NCBI GenBank assembly: GCA_016584495.1
Contig: WAID01000015.1
Location: forward strand, 806,501-870,500
Reading direction: 5' to 3'
DNA from: Celoporthe dispersa
Taxonomy: Eukaryota > Ascomycota > Sordariomycetes > Diaporthales > Cryphonectriaceae
DNA length: 64,000 nt
Below the pieces are notes generated by a model. It was given only the letters and a program-made list of their open reading frames with translations. It was not told the origin of the DNA and did not search any database. A program made the position numbers and the translations under genes. Each line of letters begins with the position of its first letter. The stretch's first letter is position 1. This document shows, in pieces, positions 34,319 to 44,321 of this stretch.

Positions 34319-36132
34319 ATGGCGAACATGACGGGCCTCTCGGGCCAAACAGGACTCTCCCTGGATCTGGCGGTCCAGAAATGGCAGGCCAGCATCTCCA
34401 TCATCCTGATCTCGCTGCTTGCCCTCTTCCTCAAGGTCACATGGCAGCCGGCCTTTCCCAAGTCTGCCCCAAAACTTGTCAGGGGATGGCCCATCCTCGG
34501 CGCGCTGGCCCTGTACAGGCGGCGCAAGGCCTTCTTCGACAAGGCTGTCAGCAGTTCGCCCTCGGGAAATTTCAGTACCTATATGGGAAAGTTCCAGATC
34601 ATCGGCATGTCAGGGCTCGAGGCCAGGCAGTGCTTCCTGGACAGCAAGGACCTGAGCATGAACGAAGCGTAAGCAGCCGCAGCAGCCGTCTCCTCAGCGC
34701 ACAGCCGCCGAGCCCGACGTTGCGATTGTCTCGATTGCTAACTGCTGTCTCTGTCCGTGTATGGAGATGATGTAGCTACGCCACACTGTTCACCGCGAGC
34801 CCTGACGTGGGTGGGATCAGAGACCAGCAGGAGCTGGCTGAGAGCCACGGCGCGTGGATGGTCCGGAACATGACCAAGGTCGTCTCGCGGGAGACCCTCC
34901 TGAAGTGCCTACCGCTCCTCGTCTCGGACACGACATCTGCATTCGAACGTCTGTTGCTACAGCAGAAGGACGGCAACGCCACCGAGGGCAACAAGGGAAT
35001 CATGGACCCTGCTGTGGTCAACTACGACATGGTCTACCAGCTCACCATGAGGACGGTGGGCGCTGCCGAGATTGCCAACGATCCAGCCCTCTCCGCCAAG
35101 ACGCTGAGGCTCTTCCAGGAGGTCGAGCGGAATGCCAGCACCATGCGCATCATCTTTCCCTGGCTCCCCCACGCTGGGGTGGATCAGGCAGATGTATGCT
35201 GGGGCGCGGCTGTATGGGATCTTTGATAATATTGCGAAGGCCAGAAGAGCCGAGAGCAGGAGGGAGGAGGATACTGTGCAGGTCTTCTTGGATGCGGATA
35301 CGGATATGGTAAAACTGACGACTGTGAGATTTTTTTCTCTTTCTTTTTCTCTCTTCCTGCCTCATCTACGGGCCGTGGGATAGCTGGTTGTCTCCATCAT
35401 AAGTACGGCCCGTTCCTTGGTACCGTCATGCTAACTTTGCTATAGTTCATCGTCGGTGCACTATTTGCGGGGCAAGTCAACACCGGTGTCAACGCCGGCT
35501 GGATCATCATCTACCTCGCGACTTGCCGCGAGTGGTACCGGCGCGTGCAGGCCGAGGTGGACGCCTCGCTGCGGAGACACCGGACCTCGCCCTCGCAGAC
35601 CCCCCAGGAAATACTGGCAACTCTCAGCCTGGAGGATTGGGAGGCAGAGTTCCCTCTGATCGATCTCTCGCTCCGTGAATGCATCCGCATATCCACCGTG
35701 GGCGTCATGTTCCGGCGCAACATTGGGGCTGGCGATCTGCCCATTGGCAAGGAGTCGGGCGAGATCGTGCCGCGGGGCGCCTTCGCCATCTACGCAGTCG
35801 ACGACGTTCATATGAACCCGGACGTATACACGGCCCCGGAGAGGTTCGACCCGGGCCGCTATATGCCAGGGCGCACGGAGGACAAGAAGACCACGCATGC
35901 GTACATTGGCTGGGGCGCGGGCCGACACCCGTGCATCGGCATGCGGTTCGCCAAGCTGGAGGTGGCCATCATCACCGCCTTCTTCTTTGCGCTGTTCGAC
36001 TTCGAGCTGGTCGATGCCGAGGGCAACGTGATGGACGAACCGCCGCCGGTCGATCGACAGGCGTTCTCAGTGCCGAGGCCTGTCGATGTGACGAGGCTGA
36101 GGTATTCGGCGCGAAATACGTGGTGTGATTGA
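34319..36132 (+). CDS. Cytochrome P450 monooxygenase (frame interrupted by one base)
   Basis: This is an ER-anchored haem-thiolate oxygenase. Exons are 34319-34668, 34776-35308 and 35446-36132; introns are 107 nt (GTAAGC to GTAG) and 137 nt (GTAAAA to TATAG). The membrane anchor lies at about residues 18-38 (ISIILISLLALFLKV). The I-helix region reads FAGQVNTGVNAGW. The K-helix ExxR is ECIR (about residue 371), PERFDPGRY is the meander, and the haem loop is WGAGRHPCIG with Cys near residue 456. The frame breaks in a run of five C at 35166-35170. Upstream reads RIIFPWLP, and one base fewer continues TLGWIRQMYAGARLYGIF, giving 522 aa in all. The substrate is unknown. It heads a group of tailoring-like genes up to 41.2 kb. 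If the shift is real, the product would stop before the haem loop. Confidence 0.85.
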
Positions 36133-36644
36133 GCACTAGAGGTGGTTTTCGAATGAGGCTGCGGAACAATGACCATCAAACCCGCCCGGACGCCTTGGGT
36201 GTGTGAATGATTCGGGCCACGAGCGTCAGGATCAACCCCTCCCTTGAATACGGTCACCTCGCGCGGTGTCAGTGAGCGTTGTCCCCAGCTCTGTGGTGTC
36301 ACCTTGCGCTCTCTTGACTCTGTCACTCAAGATGACCTGTGGGCTTGATGGCACCTTGGCTTAGCATTTATACGGTCGACCTTCTAAAAGGTCTCTCGAG
36401 CCTCAGAAGAGAATCCGGCATCAACGCCCAGCACAACTTCTTCGTCTATGTCACCATTAGATTGGTCTTTTTAACAAGCAGACCGTTGCCTCATACGTTT
36501 AGGCAATATCAGAAATCCTTTTACAGTAGACAACGATAACTAGAGTGGTCAGTAGCATGTCTCGGCTTTGCTTGTTCGCATGCTTGTCGATACTGGCTAA
36601 CATATTTTATTTCTCTTGCAGTTAACACCACCGACGCTGGGTCT
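36133..36644 (+). other. Intergenic region and probable 5'UTR intron of the GNAT-like gene
   Basis: Just before the next gene there is a CTAAC branch point and a TTCTCTTGCAG acceptor ending at 36621. A possible donor GTCAGT lies at 36548. Reading frames cannot be carried upstream across this intron without a stop, so it is best seen as an intron within the 5' untranslated leader. Confidence 0.4.
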
Positions 36645-37718
36645 ATGATGGCTCATGACACTTCCGGAATCCCTTCCAAGTTTCTAGGCGTTCTTCAGTT
36701 CGAGAACGGTCCTCCCAAGGACGGTGCGGGCAAAGGAGCCAACAACCCCGTCGTAATCGAAGTCTCCATTGCAGAAGCCTCGAGCCAGGATATCGGCCCC
36801 TGGTTCTTCACCGTCTGGGTACAGGCAGTGTACAAGGGCGAGATAGTGGGGCTTTGCCTCGCCCTCTTAATCAAGCGGGAATGTATCGAGGTGCGGAACG
36901 GGGTGAAGAAACCGTTGATGGAAGCCATGTTGGCGGAATCCGACCGCTTGGACACCCTTTTCACTGCCCCAAAGATTTTCCTCAAAGATGGCGTTATCCC
37001 CACCAAGGGTGTCGGCATCTTTGATGGGGGCCAGTTCTTTCCGGAGCATGAGTACGCCGCAGGTCTCGGAAAGGGTCCACTGGCGCAACCGATCAACCGC
37101 GCCAGGTTCCTCCTGTTCCGGGATATCACTGTTGACTCACGGTACCGCCGCCTCGGTATAGGCGGGAACATGGTCAGGCGGGCCCTCGAAAGGGTCTGGG
37201 GAGAGGCTCGCCAGGCAGACCGCCCGCTCTTCGCCGGCGCCGAGCCTGCTCGTGTGGACCCTGCCAGGATCGCAGCTGGGCCTAGAGAGCGCGAGGAGGC
37301 CCGCTACACCGCCCGAGAAGCAGAGGTCTTCTGGCAGGTCATGGGATTCAGGAAGCACAAGACAGTCTATCTGGGGTTCCAATGGGCCTGGCACTTCTGG
37401 GGCTCAGGGCAGCTCCTGCGGTGCGAGAAGGACATTGTCGTCCCCGACCCGCCCCGGCCCTTGCCTAGGGAACGGCTTCCGATTCCTTCCCAGTATGAGT
37501 TTCTCCCGCTCAGACCTGTTGCAGCCTGGGCCCGCTCCAATGCCTCGAACCAGGCAGGGCCGTTTATCCCTCCTTGGGCCCTTCACCAGCCTGGAGATCT
37601 GGCAATGGCAATGGGCTATGGCCCGTATAGTCCCTACATCAGCTGTTCTCGGGAAGTCCGTGCTGAAGTCCGGCCATCGCGACCGCGACCGCTACCAACT
37701 CTGCCGTCAAATATGTAA
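36645..37718 (+). CDS. GNAT-fold acetyltransferase-like protein
   Basis: This is an intronless protein of 357 aa. The acetyl-CoA-binding motif A is visible as LFRDITVDSRYRRLGIGGNM at about residues 155-175 (R-x-x-G-I-G), followed by helix VRRALERVWGEA. Near residue 230 it has EAEVFWQVMGFRK, the beta-strand/helix pair that closes the GNAT fold. The N-terminal half carries FFTVWVQAVYKGEIVGLCLAL, consistent with the first GNAT strands. The C-terminal 110 residues are Pro/Arg-rich and contain FLPLRPVAAW. There is no signal peptide. The acceptor of acetyl transfer cannot be inferred. It lies 0.5 kb downstream of and codirectional with the P450, and a joint role in modifying a small molecule is inference only. 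Confidence 0.65.
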   Translation: MMAHDTSGIPSKFLGVLQFENGPPKDGAGKGANNPVVIEVSIAEASSQDIGPWFFTVWVQAVYKGEIVGLCLALLIKRECIEVRNGVKKPLMEAMLAESDRLDTLFTAPKIFLKDGVIPTKGVGIFDGGQFFPEHEYAAGLGKGPLAQPINRARFLLFRDITVDSRYRRLGIGGNMVRRALERVWGEARQADRPLFAGAEPARVDPARIAAGPREREEARYTAREAEVFWQVMGFRKHKTVYLGFQWAWHFWGSGQLLRCEKDIVVPDPPRPLPRERLPIPSQYEFLPLRPVAAWARSNASNQAGPFIPPWALHQPGDLAMAMGYGPYSPYISCSREVRAEVRPSRPRPLPTLPSNM

Positions 37719-38326
37719 ATCCTGATGAATCATCTGTTGGGACCCACGACCACCCTGCGTCCGTTCAGCTGCCGCCTCCGCCTCCCTCATCGCCGCCAGT
37801 TGCCGTCTGGGCCGTCGGCTCTGGATTCTTTGGTCCATGAACAATCCGTTTCGCTACCTGTGGCTCTCATCCAGAGAGCGTCTTCTCGAATGTTTCGAGA
37901 ACTTCGCTGCCGGTCGAGGAAGTACGTGAAGGATGCGACACTAGTGAATGGGAATGGTATTAGGCTAGATGCCCAATGTTGATCTTGACGGTGGATGTGT
38001 CCCTAGTTAATATAGGCAAGGAGGCCTAGGGTAGCTACCCTTTTCTTTTCTTTTCTGGGGATCGGGACTGGCAGATGAATGACAAGGTTCTTTCCGAAAA
38101 TACATATGCTGAATACATGCACTTCATTTCTAGGTATGAGCCTCCAGAGTAGGAGGCACCACCAAGACCAGCACGGCTTGTAAACATGAATCATAAAATC
38201 ATCAAGTACCTATCAGTCGCTAACCACCACCACAACTGCCCGTACCGCTAGTAATACATGCTCGCACAGCCCTCCGTTCCCTGTCGAGGAAAAGTCCAAA
38301 ACGCCGGCAATACACACAAGAAACAA
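37719..38326. other. Convergent intergenic region
   Basis: This contains the 3'UTRs of the GNAT-like gene and the leftward SnoaL-like gene. A short plus-strand frame at 37725-37982 has no support. Confidence 0.4.
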
Positions 38327-38881
38327 TCACTCGGCATAACCAACAAGCAGGCTGCAGCATTCCCACTCAGCACCAGCGGTCTGCCTCCAGACGGAGGACG
38401 TGACAGCCTCCACCTGCTCATTCTCATCCGCCTTGTCGCCCATCTTGTACAGGGTCACCCTGCACATGGTGGCCATGGACATGAGGCCGATCTGGCTGAC
38501 GACGCGCGTGTCCTTGTGGATACGGTACGAGGTCCAGGGCTTGACCTTCTTCAGCTTCTCCTCGAGCTCGTCGCGGTCGGTGGGCTCGGCGGTGCCGAGG
38601 GTGACGGGGTCGATGACCATGCAGTCCTTGGCCATGTACTCGAGGACCGAGTCGGGCTCGTCGCAGTAGGCGCGCCACAGGAGGGTCTCGCAGTCGATGG
38701 CGTCGGCCAGGTTGCGCTTGGCGATGGTGTTGCGCTCCTTCTTGGGGGGCTTCTTGGCGCCGCGGTCGTGGGTGACGTCCGAGGGGGAGCCGTTGAACAT
38801 GCCGCCTACTTTCCCGTGGGCCTGCATCTGGCCCTGCATCTGGCCCTGGGCGGACTGGTTGGTGAGGCCGAGGAGAGACAT
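38327..38881 (-). CDS. SnoaL/NTF2-like fold protein (DUF4440-type)
   Basis: The protein is 184 aa starting at the ATG of MSLLGLTNQ (38881-38879). The open frame extends 18 codons further upstream without another ATG. The N-terminal 50 residues are Gln/Gly/Lys-rich (QMQGQMQAHGKVGGMF) and probably flexible. From about residue 55 a small helix-plus-sheet domain of NTF2-like type follows. It begins with the helix DAIDCETLLWRAYCDEPDSV, then the MAKDCMVIDPVTLG loop, then strands ending in WECCSLLVGYAE. Such folds serve as polyketide cyclases, isomerases or binding domains; catalytic residues cannot be assigned here. It has no introns. It lies between the GNAT-like and thioesterase genes on the opposite strand. 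Confidence 0.65.
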   Translation of the reverse strand: MSLLGLTNQSAQGQMQGQMQAHGKVGGMFNGSPSDVTHDRGAKKPPKKERNTIAKRNLADAIDCETLLWRAYCDEPDSVLEYMAKDCMVIDPVTLGTAEPTDRDELEEKLKKVKPWTSYRIHKDTRVVSQIGLMSMATMCRVTLYKMGDKADENEQVEAVTSSVWRQTAGAEWECCSLLVGYAE

Positions 38882-40287
38882 GGCTGTGTGGTCCTTGTTG
38901 TATATGTGGGGTGTCTCTTGGGTGGTATTTGTCACTGAGAAGTGGGATAGGTGGTATCGTTTGATGATACTTGTATAAGTCGATGTCAGTGTGTCCTTGA
39001 CTAGGATTTAACGACGAACAACAGTTGCAGGAGGTTCAGTGTGAAACTCGGAATGGTATTTTCTTGTTATATTGGGAAGAGCGGAACAGACAAGAAGAAA
39101 AGATTAAAATCAAAAAAGATGACGACGCTCGAGGATGAAGAGGAGGGGGTCACCTATCACATAGAAGTGTTTGGAACACCTAACGCTGTCCTCCTCTCTC
39201 ACGTCTCAGCCATTTCATCATCATCATGAGGTCCCTTTGAAAACAGGATCTCGAGGAGGGCTGACGTCAAAAAAGAATCCCAGGGTCCAGAAGGGGGGGG
39301 GGAGGGGTATGTGGGGCGATGCCGCAGGTGGGGTAGAGAGGACCCAGGTACAAGAGTTTTGGTTGGGGTATAGTACAAACTGTATGTACCGCAATATGTT
39401 ATATATCATACGTATGTACATCATCAAGAAAGGTTATACGTAACGTACATGGCACCAGGTATCAGCAACCAGCACGCACGACATGATGGTATCCTGCACC
39501 ATTACGCCTCCACCAGCATCATCATCAGATGGCGCCATGCCTCGTTCTGGCAGCCCTGGCTGGCGATCTCGGGAGGCCAGGCTGCACAGCACACATGTGG
39601 GCCATCTTCTCGTTTGATGTGAAGTGCAATTTCACACGGGAAAAAAAATGATCGATTGTCGTGTATCCAGTGTGTTTCGCAACGTTTTCATTGTCTGTCC
39701 TCCCCTCGTCAGGCGGGTGTCCGTTCCTCCAGGAGCCATGACCGCCTGGCTCGCTGGTGCCCCCCGGTCTAGGATGGGAAAACTCGCCGATAGTCAGCAG
39801 CCCCCTTTCCAGTGGGTGGCCACCAGAGCGTACCCTGAGTCGTATGCAAAGTCCCCGATGTAGGATTCAGAGATCCTTCAGATACAGCGTGGTTGCTGGT
39901 GTAGGTATTGGAACTTCTCAACGGACTGTCTCCTTGTTGTATACTTTTTCTTCTGATGGCTTCATTATGTCAAGTTGACATGTGAGCTGGCCTTGACTCT
40001 TGCTGTATAATAACATCATCAACAACGTCGTCGCCGTCGTCGTTGTCGTCGTTGTCATCATCAAGCATTAACAACAGCTTCTCTAAAAATAAAAAAAATT
40101 CCCGACTATTCCCGTGCGAAGGGCCAAAAAAATTACCGAATGGGGGCCTCTCGCGATAATCTAGTTATAGAACACAGAGAAACCCGGTTGTCTGCGCAGC
40201 CTTCACCAGCGAGACCAACCTCCATCATCTAAATCCCATCTCGATATTCACTGCAAGACGAAAGAAGAAGAAGAAAAAATCCCAACA
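38882..40287. other. Divergent intergenic region upstream of the thioesterase
   Basis: This contains promoters for the SnoaL-like and thioesterase genes. A GTC/GTT-rich trinucleotide patch lies at about 40024-40062. The stretch 40080-40140 is A-rich. No gene is supported. Confidence 0.4.
40024..40062. repeat. Imperfect GTC/GTT trinucleotide repeat
   Basis: Repeated CGTCGTCGCCGTCGTCGTTG-type units occur in the upstream region of the thioesterase gene. Confidence 0.7.
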
Positions 40288-41175
40288 ATGCTAGAGGGCG
40301 AGAACCCGGGCCTCGTCTTCAAGACGGCAGACGGCAACCACCCGGAGAGCCTCCGGTCCCACGTCCCGCTCGTCCTGATCCACGACGGCGGAGGCACCTC
40401 ATTCGCCTACTACTGTCTCAACCCCCTCGGCCGGCCGACCTATGCGCTCCACAACCCGCGCTTCTACTCGCGCAAGCCCTGGGCGGGCGGCATCCCGGAG
40501 ATGGCCCGCCACTACGTCGAACTCCTGCGCAGGCGGGTCCCGCGCGGCCGCATCCTGCTCGGCGGCTGGTCCCTGGGTGGGATCCTGGCCGTCGAGATGG
40601 CCCGCCTGCTGGCTGCCGACCCGGCCCACCACGTCATCGGGCTCGTCATGGTCGATAGCATCTGTCCCTCGGGCCTGCGCACGCAGCGACGCAGGCAGCA
40701 TCTGGCCGGCAGGCGCGTGGTGCCGTTCCGGGGCGCGGGGGCGGCCGGGGTGGGCACGAAGCGGGATACGATCGAGCGGGTGCAGTGGTGCTTCTCGGAG
40801 GCGGTGAGGGCGCTGGAGGCGTATGAGCTGCCGCGGTGGGAGGAGGAGGAGGAGGACGACGACGACGAGGAGGAGGAGGAGGACTACTGCCCGCCTGCCA
40901 TATTGCTCCGGGCTGAGGAGGCCGTGCCTGTCGAGCTCGACGAGGTGAGCCTGGTCGACACGGCTCGGGATGACCTGGCGCTCGGGTGGGACGACTACAG
41001 GCGGGATTTCTTCACGAGGATCATCGACATCCCTGGTCACCACTTCAGTGTCTTTTCCTGGAACAATGTCGACACGGTGTCGGCCAAGCTGATGGAGGCA
41101 TGCAGGAGGCTCGAGGTGATGGCTCGTCGGAGAGATGCCAAGCCCGGCCCGGTGGCGGCGGTTCAGTTCAGATGA
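40288..41175 (+). CDS. Stand-alone thioesterase of the PKS/NRPS-release type (alpha/beta hydrolase)
   Basis: This is an intronless protein of 295 aa that resembles the thioesterase domains ending polyketide and non-ribosomal peptide synthases, but free-standing. It opens with VPLVLIHDGGGTSFAYYCLN (oxyanion loop) and has the nucleophile elbow GGWSLGG with Ser95. A substrate lid region follows, and the terminal His lies in PGHHFSVF (residues 251-252). A highly acidic insert of Glu and Asp lies at about residues 189-203 in the lid region. The start is the first ATG, in ACAATG context, with an A-rich leader. Type II thioesterases of this kind release or proofread acyl groups on carrier proteins. 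No synthase lies within the window. Confidence 0.82.
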   Translation: MLEGENPGLVFKTADGNHPESLRSHVPLVLIHDGGGTSFAYYCLNPLGRPTYALHNPRFYSRKPWAGGIPEMARHYVELLRRRVPRGRILLGGWSLGGILAVEMARLLAADPAHHVIGLVMVDSICPSGLRTQRRRQHLAGRRVVPFRGAGAAGVGTKRDTIERVQWCFSEAVRALEAYELPRWEEEEEDDDDEEEEEDYCPPAILLRAEEAVPVELDEVSLVDTARDDLALGWDDYRRDFFTRIIDIPGHHFSVFSWNNVDTVSAKLMEACRRLEVMARRRDAKPGPVAAVQFR

Positions 41176-43461
41176 GATATGTTGACGCAGTTAAGAGGAG
41201 TGGCCGCTCCCGGCTGGCTGGGAACGACCAAGGTCTACATGGCTGCGCAGCGGTTGGACTTCGCCCAGGACTATATATTGGTGGTGTTTACTAGACGCAG
41301 GGTTCTCACGAATGAATGCTTCCATTTTTCAAGGGGAAAAAACAATCCACAATGCGAGTATTGTTCAGGATGAGTTCTGGGTAGAGGGAACAAGACGAGC
41401 AGGAAGTAGAGGATGCTCACCGCGAGACGAGTTCGCACATGTCCAAGCAGCTGGTGCGATGAGGAATCGTTCAGGCCAGCTACCAGTGCCGTGCAGTCTT
41501 TCATCTTGCCATACGCGCCGTTACTTGCCCATGAGCCTGTCGATGAAGAGCCCAGGATCATTGGCGACATGAAAATGCTGGATATCGCTCGACCTCACGC
41601 TCGACCCTGAACACCCTGCAGCTGGCAATTCTTGGTATTGTGCGATGGCGCGTCCGCCTCCTTCGTACAGAGGATGATGACAATCCTCACATGGATGCCA
41701 ACAAGAACCGCACCGTTCACAACCCAAGCCTGTGAATGGGACATCCTGAGCCATCAGCTCTTCCCAAACCGCGCCGGCGCCTGCTGCGTGGAACCCTCGA
41801 ACAACAAAGCAATGCGTCCATGTACGTAAAAGGCCAGCTCATCCCGGAGACACACGACAGCTGGCTGCTGACTCGTCGTTCCTTCTCGGTGAAGCCGAGG
41901 TGCTCATGCGTGGACTTTTCCCAGGTACTCCGTCGTGGTCTGTTCACGCGACGCAGTGGTCGCACACCGGCGAGGTTGAGCCTAAAGCTGTAGGAAGCCC
42001 TGCGGGATCCATCTTCACGAGGTAACCACTCAGCTCATGCATGATGCAGATCGCCGCGCGTGGCTAGAGCTACCCGCTGTGGGCTCTGCCTAAGCTTTGC
42101 TTTTTAACAACTCAGCAACAGCAAAGGAAAACCAAAGAAAAAAAAAGGAAGGGAAGGGGGAAAAAAAGGTCTGGAAGGGTTTCCTTGCAGAAGGAAGGAT
42201 TCCGAAGCCAAGCACTGCGGCACTCTGGAGGACCCACGGGAGGAGAGCAGCGGTCAAGCGTCCACAGCCTAAAACGGAAAAAGCAAAGCCAACACACAAG
42301 TGTACCACAGCATAATGTCTCGATGGAATTATCCAACACGAGAAGAAAGAAGAAAAAAGACAGAGAGAGAGAGAGAAGACTTTCTTTTCCCCACGTATAG
42401 AGTCGAGCCCTCGCCAAGACCATCCATCCACCCGGGGTTTTTTAAACAACCAAAAAAACAGTAAGCATATACCATAACCTTGCATTAGCGCTCCCGCTTC
42501 GCTCTTCACTGCCGGGGCGGTTTGGTCACCTGGGACCATTTGTTCCCGCTTTTCCTTGGACCGAGAAGCCTGAGCAAAGTATGTACCATATAGTCATTGG
42601 ATGGATGGGCTGTGGAGGGGGAGGGCGGTGCAACCTCGTCATCCCATTCACCCAGCCGTTGGGATCTCCTGAATACGAACCGTCGATCGTGTTGGCCGAT
42701 GGGATGCCCCAGACCGATCGATACGAGAAAACGCATGCTCTCTTCCCCGCCGCCCTGGTCTTTTCTTTTCTCACACGCGGCGGTTTGTGCCTTTTTGCGT
42801 CTTGTCTCTAACCTACCCGCAAGCCACCACCCGAGGGGAAGGGGAACCTGGGACTGGTGACCATACAGCCTCATTTGGCCCTCGTGATCTCTCCCTCCGG
42901 CCATAGGCCTGCCCTGCCGCCCCTTGTCTTGTTGTCTTGGGAGCGGGAGTGCAGTGTAAGAAGGTGCAGTGCTGGCGATGAGCCGCTACTAGGGCTTATT
43001 GAGCCGTAACCTGGAGACCACCTCCCCCCCTGGGGGCTCCGCTTCGGAACAGAGTGACGACCGCCAAGAACGAGAGGAGTGGGCGCGGGTGGTGCCATCA
43101 CAACGTTGCCTCGAGGAAGAAGGTGAAGGAGAGAAGGTGAGAGAGAGAGACAGAGACAGATGGGGTAGCAGGATGCTGGTGGCACCCTGCTGGCACCTTG
43201 CTTGGCACCTCAATGCTACTTTGGGTAGATGGGGACCAGGCAAGGTCTTGTACACGCTGGCCTGCCTGCAACGTAGACACATGCTGGGATGAGAAGGTCG
43301 TGTATAAATACCTTGCTGGCCACCGTTGTCGAAGGGGAGGTTTTGGACCAACACCACCACCAGCACTTCTTCCACTCGTTCCAGGACATCCTCTCTCATC
43401 TCTCAAGACTTTTGTCAACTATAGTCTCTCCTCTCGACTAGACCAAACCACCATCACGAAG
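41176..43461 (+). other. Long upstream region of the cerato-platanin gene
   Basis: Scattered short frames occur on both strands, and none is supported. A-rich stretches occur at 42120-42170 and 42340-42400. The final 200 bases carry a TATA-like element, listed separately, and a C/T-rich leader. Confidence 0.45.
43303..43310 (+). promoter_or_regulatory. TATA box of the cerato-platanin gene
   Basis: TATAAATA lies about 155 bp upstream of the start codon, followed by a CACCACCACCAGC and CTTCTTCCACTC leader. This is one of the few clear TATA elements in the window and fits a strongly regulated secreted-protein gene. Confidence 0.65.
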
Positions 43462-44039
43462 ATGTTCTTCTCCAAGGTCCTCAGCACCCTCGCCCTGGCT
43501 GCTGCCGCCAGCGCCCAGAGCTCCGTCAGCGGTATGTCCTGAGATCTTCCCCTCCTCTCTCCGGGTCCCTTTTCTCCCGCTGACTTCCTGAGCAGTGTCC
43601 TACGACACCACCTACGACAACTCCGCCCTCGACCTGAACACCGTCGCCTGCTCGGACGGCACCAACGGCCTGGTCACCAAGGGCTTCACCACCGCGGGCA
43701 CACTGCCGGACTTCCCCTACATCGGAGGTGCTCCTGCTGTCACCGGCTGGAACTCTGCGAGCGTAAGTTTTTCTTTCTTTTCTTTCTTTCCCTTTTTGGG
43801 CACCGTCTCTCTCTCTCTCTCTCATATGGGATGCTGACGCATAAACTTTCCAGTGTGGAACCTGCTGGACGCTCACCTACAATGGAAAGTCTATCAATGT
43901 GCTGGCTATCGATGTGGGCCAGGGTGGGTTCAACATTGCTGAGGCGGCCATGAATGCCCTGACGAACAACCAGGCCGTGGCCCTGGGCAGGGTCACTGCT
44001 ACTGCTACGCAGGTTGATGCCAGCGTGTGTGGCCTGTAG
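43462..44039 (+). CDS. Cerato-platanin family secreted protein
   Basis: This is a small secreted cysteine-rich protein of 140 aa. Exons are 43462-43531, 43596-43762 and 43854-44039, with introns of 64 nt (GTATGT to GAGCAG) and 91 nt (GTAAGT to TTCCAG). The signal peptide spans residues 1-19 (MFFSKVLSTLALAAAASAQ). The mature part starts with VSYDTTYDNS and has the four family cysteines: one in NTVACSDGTNG, two in CGTCW, and the last in VDASVCGL. LDLNTVACSDGTNGL and GFNIAEAAMNALT are characteristic. The family adopts a double-psi beta-barrel related to expansins, acts at the cell wall or host surface, and can trigger plant defence responses. The second intron carries a (CT)n tract. Confidence 0.95.
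43806..43823. repeat. (CT)n microsatellite in a cerato-platanin intron
   Basis: The run of CT dinucleotides lies inside intron 2, upstream of the branch point and acceptor. Confidence 0.9.
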
Positions 44040-44321
44040 ACAGAGGAAAGCGGTGGGAAGCCCTGCAAGAGGGGGGGGTTGAGGGGGACGAGGAGGAGGT
44101 TGGTCCCCTGATGAGCTGCATGCAAATAATGGCGTTTGGACCCTGTAATGTATGATGACTGAAGGACGTCAACATCATGACATGTATATAGCATCCATCG
44201 GCGTAATCTGAATCGTTGTCGTGGAAGAGAAGATGACCGCGTGTAGTCCGCATACCACAGGCAAGGCCAGCCGAGTGAGTCCCTTGTCCAGCGAGAAACC
44301 TCACGCGTCTCCCCTGCCCTG

